DNA of 9,009 nucleotides from Jonesiaceae bacterium UBA3555 (lineage in GTDB: Bacteria > Actinomycetota > Actinomycetes > Actinomycetales > Cellulomonadaceae), in assembly GCA_002376595.1 (NCBI GenBank), contig DFNY01000180.1, positions 3,130 to 12,138 of the forward strand, written 5' to 3'. A model generated the notes under the pieces. The model was not told where the DNA came from. It searched no databases and saw nothing but the letters and a program-made list of their open reading frames with translations. Positions 4,893 to 9,009 of the stretch are shown here, piece after piece. The stretch's first letter is position 1, and each line of letters opens with the position of its first letter. The position numbers and the translations under genes are program-made.

Positions 4893-6794
4893 ATGCTGGA
4901 GAAATTGAACGGCGTCACCCTGCCTCCTGCCGTCGCTGACGCGCTAAAGAAGGCACCATCCATCACAGTTCCTGCGACTCGCGCTGAGCTCTACGAACTC
5001 TCATTGGGAGAACAAGGCGCGGACACCTTCGAGGTCGTCTATGACGTGCCGGGCGTAGGGCCAGTAAAAGAAGCAGATGTTGTGCGCTGCACAAACGGCA
5101 TTGCGGTCAATTACCCCGAAGATTACATGCGCAGGCGCGACCCAGACTGCATGCGAATTGCCGACTCACGTCCCACTGACAAGCCACGATACTTTGACAA
5201 GTACGGCGAGAGTTTTGATTCCACCAAGCAAGAAACCTTGGACTGGCTAGCCACCCAACACCTCATCGTGGTGCCCTTCAAAGCCGGCGGACTGACCTAC
5301 GGCTCACCATCATTGGCCATCGTTCCAGCGAACACCGCTTTCTTTGCCACCGCCTTGGTGGACCTTCAGGGTTGGGTCACTCTGGAGGAACTAGGTAGCT
5401 TTGAGCCACGTTCCATCCTGTACGCTGCCCCTCCGTTTAGGCACACCCACTTCAAGGGCCGCCAAGTGGTTGTGCATGACCGCACTGAAACCTTGCACGA
5501 GATCTATGCGTACAACCTGTACCCAGGACCATCAGCCAAGAAGGGCGTGTTCTCGGCGCTGCTAGACATTGGTGAAACCGAAGGCTGGATTACCGCACAC
5601 GCTAGCTCAGTACGCGTCACCACCCCGTATGACAACGACACCATCATCATGCACGAAGGCGCTTCTGGCGGTGGAAAGTCAGAGATGTGCCAAGATATCC
5701 GACGCCAAGACGACGGCCGTATCTTGCTGGGGACCAACGTTGTCACCAACGAGCCCTACTTCATTAACCTAGCTGAGTCCTCCAAGTTGGCTCCGGTCAC
5801 AGATGACATGACCTTGTGCCACAAAGACATCCAATACGACTCAGGAAAACTGGTTGTGGCAGATGCTGAAGACGGCTGGTTTGTGCGCGTAGACAACATG
5901 AAGAGTTACGGCGAAGATCCACACTTTGAAAAGGCGTGTATCCACCCGGCCGAGCCTCTCGTGTTCTTCAACATTCACGGAACCCCAAATGCGACCGCGC
6001 TTCCTTGGGAGCACACGCTCGACTCGAACGGCAAGCCTTGCCCTAACCCACGCGTTGTTATTCCACGTTCCATGATGAAGGACGTCATTTCCGACCCTAC
6101 AGAAATCGACGTTCGAACCTTCGGAGTGCGCCAACCAGCATGTACTAGGGACACCCCCAGCTACGGAATTATGGGCATGATGCATGTAGTGCCACCAGCC
6201 TTGGCGTGGTTGTGGCGACTGATTGCGCCTCGTGGTGACAAGAACCCTTCGATTGGTGAAACCAAGGATGAGAAGAAGACCATCAAGTCTGGCGGAATGG
6301 TTTCAGAAGGCGTGGGTTCATACTGGCCATTCAGTACTGGCACCAAGGTGGCAGCTGCAAACCTTCTGCTCAAGCAGATTGTTGATTCGCCAAACACTCG
6401 CTATGTACTGACCCCTAACCAGCACATTGGCGCCTACAAGGTGGGCTTCACCGCAGAGTGGCTGACGCGTGAGTACTTGGCTCGCCGCGGTGGTGGAAAG
6501 ATCAAAGCTGACCAACTGACTCCTGCACGTTGCCCACTGATGGGATACGCGCTCAAGGAGATCAAGATTGATGGTCAGATGATTCGTCCAACGTTCTTGC
6601 AACCTGAGAACCAGAGCCAGGTGGGATTCACGGCGTATGACGCTGGTGCCAAGATTGTCACTGACTTTTTCAAGTCCGAGCTGCAGCAGTTCCTCACCGA
6701 TGAACTTGACCCCTTGGGTCGAGCAATCATTGAAGTGTGTCTGCGGGACGGTTCCGTTGAGGACTATGAAGCACTAACGCCTTTGAAGGCCTGA
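4893..6794 (+). CDS. DUF4914-family P-loop protein (PEPCK/HPr-kinase-like nucleotide binding)
   Basis: This is an intact 633-residue cytoplasmic protein with no signal peptide or clear membrane helix. By length and overall motif pattern I place it in DUF4914, a family of unknown function; this is from memory, not a search. The clearest feature is the phosphate-binding loop HEGASGGGKSEM (G256 to S263, Lys262). A strand (DTIIM) precedes it and GRILLGTNVV follows. The GxSGxGKSE form is that of HPr kinase/phosphorylase and resembles the GxSGTGKT loop of ATP-dependent PEP carboxykinase. An acidic pair at D304-D305 could bind metal. Other striking blocks are PWEHTLDSNGKPCPNPRVVIPRSMM (371-395, in pieces), GGMVSEGVGSYWPFSTGTK (467-485) and LTPNQHIGAYKVGFTAEWL (506-524). 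A kinase or nucleotide-dependent lyase role is inference. It appears to be a monocistronic unit between the leader hairpin and the terminator at 6815. Confidence 0.82.
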   Translation: MLEKLNGVTLPPAVADALKKAPSITVPATRAELYELSLGEQGADTFEVVYDVPGVGPVKEADVVRCTNGIAVNYPEDYMRRRDPDCMRIADSRPTDKPRYFDKYGESFDSTKQETLDWLATQHLIVVPFKAGGLTYGSPSLAIVPANTAFFATALVDLQGWVTLEELGSFEPRSILYAAPPFRHTHFKGRQVVVHDRTETLHEIYAYNLYPGPSAKKGVFSALLDIGETEGWITAHASSVRVTTPYDNDTIIMHEGASGGGKSEMCQDIRRQDDGRILLGTNVVTNEPYFINLAESSKLAPVTDDMTLCHKDIQYDSGKLVVADAEDGWFVRVDNMKSYGEDPHFEKACIHPAEPLVFFNIHGTPNATALPWEHTLDSNGKPCPNPRVVIPRSMMKDVISDPTEIDVRTFGVRQPACTRDTPSYGIMGMMHVVPPALAWLWRLIAPRGDKNPSIGETKDEKKTIKSGGMVSEGVGSYWPFSTGTKVAAANLLLKQIVDSPNTRYVLTPNQHIGAYKVGFTAEWLTREYLARRGGGKIKADQLTPARCPLMGYALKEIKIDGQMIRPTFLQPENQSQVGFTAYDAGAKIVTDFFKSELQQFLTDELDPLGRAIIEVCLRDGSVEDYEALTPLKA

Positions 6795-6814
6795 CGTTTG
6801 AAGGGTTGATGTAG

Positions 6815-6853
6815 CCAATGGGCGGGGCACCTAACAGGTGCTTCGCCCATTGG
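6815..6853 (+). terminator. Rho-independent terminator of the P-loop gene
   Basis: CCAATGGGCGGGGCACCT (6815-6832) and AGGTGCTTCGCCCATTGG (6836-6853) form an 18-bp stem with two G-U pairs and a 3-nt loop, followed by TTT. It lies 21 bases after the stop. The only ATG that would start the next reading frame (6818) falls inside its left arm. Confidence 0.8.
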
Positions 6854-7417
6854 TTTGCATGTAGTCCAGCGACAGCTGCGTCCTGGCGTATTCGTCCAGA
6901 CCAGCAGTTGGTGCGAATGCTGGCTGACGAACTCACCCGCAATTCGGTGGTCTTCGTTCAAGGGCCTTATGGCGTAGGTAAGACCGCACATTCCTTGGCA
7001 GCACTTGAGGTTCTTAAGCAAACACACCCACACGCACTCTTCATAGGTCCGAACTCAGGACTGGGCCGGCCCAAGTTTGAAGCTTCTCTGGAAGCAACGA
7101 ACGACCTCGCCTTTGTCATTGTGGACAAGCCTGCACGAATGAGCCCCCACGCTTTGGCTCTCCTGTGTGAGGGCGTAGTGGCTGGCAGATTGCGCGTTGT
7201 TGTGGAGTCCGTAGGGTTGCAGTCTTTGCCTTCAGAACTTGCTGCGCTCAAAGGTCAAGTTAACTCGTTCACCCTTAGAATCCCAGAACTGACCTTGGAC
7301 GTGTTCCATAAGGAACTGACGACTTTCTTAGGTGGTCCAATTCCAGTTGAGCAGGCCAAGTACTTTTTGGAACGCCACGGGCGGGAACCAAGAACTCGCT
7401 TCCTTGTGGATTCGTGA
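6818..7417 (+). pseudogene. Fragment 1: P-loop NTPase domain
   Basis: The coherent protein starts around RIRPDQQLVRMLADEL (from about 6887). Walker A is FVQGPYGVGKTAHSL, with GPYGVGKT encoded at 6962-6985. A Walker B-like strand, LAFVIVDKPA, lies about 50 residues later but has Lys where STAND proteins usually have a second Asp. The sense frame is lost at the T-run 7364-7368; the last 16 or so residues (from about LERHGREP) are out of phase. The N-terminal 20 residues come from terminator DNA and are probably not translated. Confidence 0.65.
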
Positions 7418-7865
7418 GTTGCGCTCTGCGGGTGATCTGGCACTAGGTAAGTACGCGTGGGCTTGGTCAGGGAAACCCGCCGTTCCAGTTGCTGTGACAA
7501 CTCACGTGCACCGCCAACTAGATAACTTCAATGCCGATCAGCGCGCGTTTATCAAGCGGTTGTCGTTGGTGGCGTCGTTGCCTTTGGCAACTATCACTTC
7601 TTTGATTTCCGACGAATCCCTGGCTGGGCTGCGAAGCGCTGGCTTTGTGCGCACTCACGTTCTTAATAGCGGTGCCCAGGCAGTCAAGCTGGCGGCGCCT
7701 GTGGTGGGTTGGGCTGTGAAGAACGATGTATTGCCTGCTGAGCGTACTGAAAACTTCAACTCAACACCTGTTCCGCACCGCGCGCAATTGGACCCCGAGG
7801 CAACAGTGGCGTGGGCCGAACTTGCCGCCAGCGAAGGCGTTGAGATGAGCCTAGAAATGGTTTAG
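7332..7865 (+). pseudogene. Fragment 2: winged-helix-like region of the regulator
   Basis: In-phase sequence begins at about 7369 (WNATGGNQELASLWIRELRSAGDLA, in pieces), matching the segment that closes the ATPase domain in LuxR/STAND proteins. NADQRAFIKRLSLVASLPL then resembles the winged-helix segment following it, ending in a LRSAGFVRT turn. The GTG at 7332 is not a real start. The frame ends at TAG 7863-7865, created by the second phase change. Confidence 0.6.
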
Positions 7866-7876
7866 TTCGCAATCGA

Positions 7877-8347
7877 GTGTGCTTCCCAATCTTCCGCTGG
7901 GAAATGATTGACAAGTTTGCGGACCTCAAAATCCCTGCAAACCAAATGGACCACGTGAACCTCAAAACGATGGTCAAAAGTTCCGTGGCGGATCGTGGCT
8001 TCTACATCACGATTCTTGCCCAGCGTGGCCTGAGCAGTTTCTTCCTAGATAAACACGACAAAGCCATCTCGGATGTTAAGCTGGCTCGTAGGCTGCTTGA
8101 GGCCGATCCAGAAGGCCTCGACGAAAGCGCGCTAAGAGTGCTCCAGTTGGAGCGCATAATTCTGCGTACCTTTGAAGATGACGGATCGCTGCGCGAGCAC
8201 TTTAATGCTGCCATTGATGATGCGCGCGGACGTGAAGACGCATTCCTAGTCGAGTCCTTCAGGGCACAGAGTCTGACTTCATCCAACGAAAACCTTCTTG
8301 CTCGTTTGCCGAACTCATATCCAAAGCTGCCTACTGTTATGCCCTAG
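7877..8347 (+). pseudogene. Fragment 3: helical linker region of the regulator
   Basis: The phase continues from upstream of GTG 7877 (GLVRNRVCFPIFRWEM), so this GTG is not a true start. The product is alpha-helical, with an A-R-R-L-L-E-A-D pattern typical of TPR-like solenoids. Sense is lost at the TTT run at 8305-8307, after NENLLAR. Confidence 0.6.
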
Positions 8348-9009
8348 CGGGGCAGCCAGAGGTGGGTGTCAGGCTCATGGAAGAGCCTATGGCAGACACC
8401 ATTTTGGACCCCGCCACTGTGCAATCAATCCGCGGCATAGCGCACATCTGTTCAGGTGACTGGGATAGGGCGCTTAGTGAACTCCAGGCTGCACTCCAAC
8501 GATTAGAAGATCGCGACCATCTCAAATCCAGAAAGATGGCGCTCGCAGGGTACATGCAAGCGTTGGTGGCAGTTGGGAAACACAGTGATGCAATCCAGGT
8601 GCTGCGTGACTACGATTCCACCAGGCTGGGAAGTGTGGCCATCTACGAATCTGACTTTGAGTATCGGGCTTTGGTAGTGAGATACGCACTGAATGAACCT
8701 GACTTTGACGAGCGTCTCGTGCGATACCTTGAGCGTTTCTCCAAGGCCGGAGATTGGTATGGATGCGTGCGGGCTGCGCACCTTGGAGTTGTTGTAGGCG
8801 ATCCGAGCAAGTCCGACCAATACCTAGAGCAGTTAACTCGTGCTAGCGAGTATGTAGATTCCGGATTTGCTGACCCCTTTGTGCGGGACGCACGGGCGCA
8901 CCTGTACAAGGATGGCGCTCAGTTGACTAACACTCGGGCAGCTTTGGAAACGGGGATCTCTAGGTCATTTGGAGTGAACGTAACCCTGTTCTGGAAATTG
9001 TTGTCAAAC
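8308..9009 (+). pseudogene. Fragment 4: TPR-like helical region, open to the window end
   Basis: This frame is open without a stop from before 8308 to base 9009 and continues outside. It encodes AELISKAAYCYALAGQPEVG, SGDWDRALSELQAALQRLE and later helical segments, with the Ala/Gly/Tyr spacing of degenerate TPR units. There is no plausible start codon at its beginning, so it belongs to the upstream fragments. Confidence 0.65.

Larger units (their letters stand above)
6818..9009 (+). pseudogene. STAND/LuxR-like ATPase regulator, broken by three frameshifts, 3' end outside window
   Basis: Four open segments in three phases form one continuous protein of at least about 690 residues: P-loop ATPase, winged-helix-like region, then TPR-like helices. 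This is the order of LAL/MalT-type LuxR regulators, but the C-terminal HTH that would prove it lies beyond the window. Each phase change can be repaired by one base in a short run. Removing a T at 7364-7368 gives KYFWNATGGNQELASLW. Adding an A at 7855-7857 or a T at 7861-7863 joins the second break. Adding a T at 8305-8307 gives LLARFAELISKAAYCYALAG. The 5' end is also unclear. ATG 6818 is in the terminator stem. The next in-frame starts (TTG 6908, GTG 6911, ATG 6917) have no ribosome binding site. Decay by slippage or sequencing error in homopolymers are both possible. Confidence 0.75.

Noticed and set aside
4893..6794. Annotation as canonical PEP carboxykinase
   Set aside because: The P-loop is similar, but the remaining PEPCK signature motifs are not recognisable and the spacing differs; I keep only a distant superfamily resemblance.
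7332..7417. Programmed +1 ribosomal frameshift in the regulator
   Set aside because: No recognised slippery site with stimulator is seen, and two further phase changes follow; a homopolymer indel is simpler.

Overview
The window looks like chromosomal DNA of an actinomycete of moderate GC content (mid-50s percent by eye, not counted). The support is a degenerate LPXTG cell-wall anchor, a secreted CAP-domain protein, a mycoredoxin-type glutaredoxin, a likely leaderless ATG start on a LysR gene, and a large LuxR/STAND-type regulator. I cannot name the genus. No rRNA, tRNA, CRISPR array, insertion sequence, phage gene or replication origin was seen.

Layout. Positions 1-427 hold no intact gene, only a (+) fragment ending in an LPTTG sorting signal. 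A 17-bp perfect stem at 446-490 separates it from a (-) gene for a secreted CAP (SCP/PR-1) protein (476-1279), whose stop codon lies inside the stem. That gene has a roughly 240-bp upstream region with three stacked dyads. Next is a (-) LysR-type regulator (1524-2411), divergent from a (+) MFS efflux-type transporter (2512-3897). They share a 100-bp region with a perfect palindrome at 2436-2451. The transporter is split into two six-helix halves by one in-frame TGA. A small glutaredoxin gene (3969-4235) follows on the same strand.

Positions 4236-4892 form a 657-bp gap without a convincing intact gene but with many dyads, including a 16-bp-stem hairpin at 4765-4803. It leads to the largest intact gene, 4893-6794. 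This encodes a 633-residue P-loop protein that I place in the DUF4914 family, with a nucleotide-binding loop like those of HPr kinase and PEP carboxykinase. An 18-bp-stem terminator follows at 6815-6853. From there to the window end is a (+) STAND/LuxR-like regulator, with a P-loop ATPase, a winged-helix-like part and a TPR-like helical part. Three frameshifts break it, each restorable by one base in a short homopolymer. Its C-terminus lies beyond the window.

How the genes relate. The LysR-MFS pair is the classic regulator/target arrangement, as in E. coli ynfL/ynfM. The glutaredoxin may be read through from the transporter. The DUF4914 gene appears to be a single-gene unit between its own leader and terminator. 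I found no clear multi-gene novel system. The best leads are the uncharacterised P-loop protein with its structured upstream region, the stop codon placed in the linker of the transporter, and the cluster of homopolymer frameshifts in the regulator, which may be decay or sequence error.
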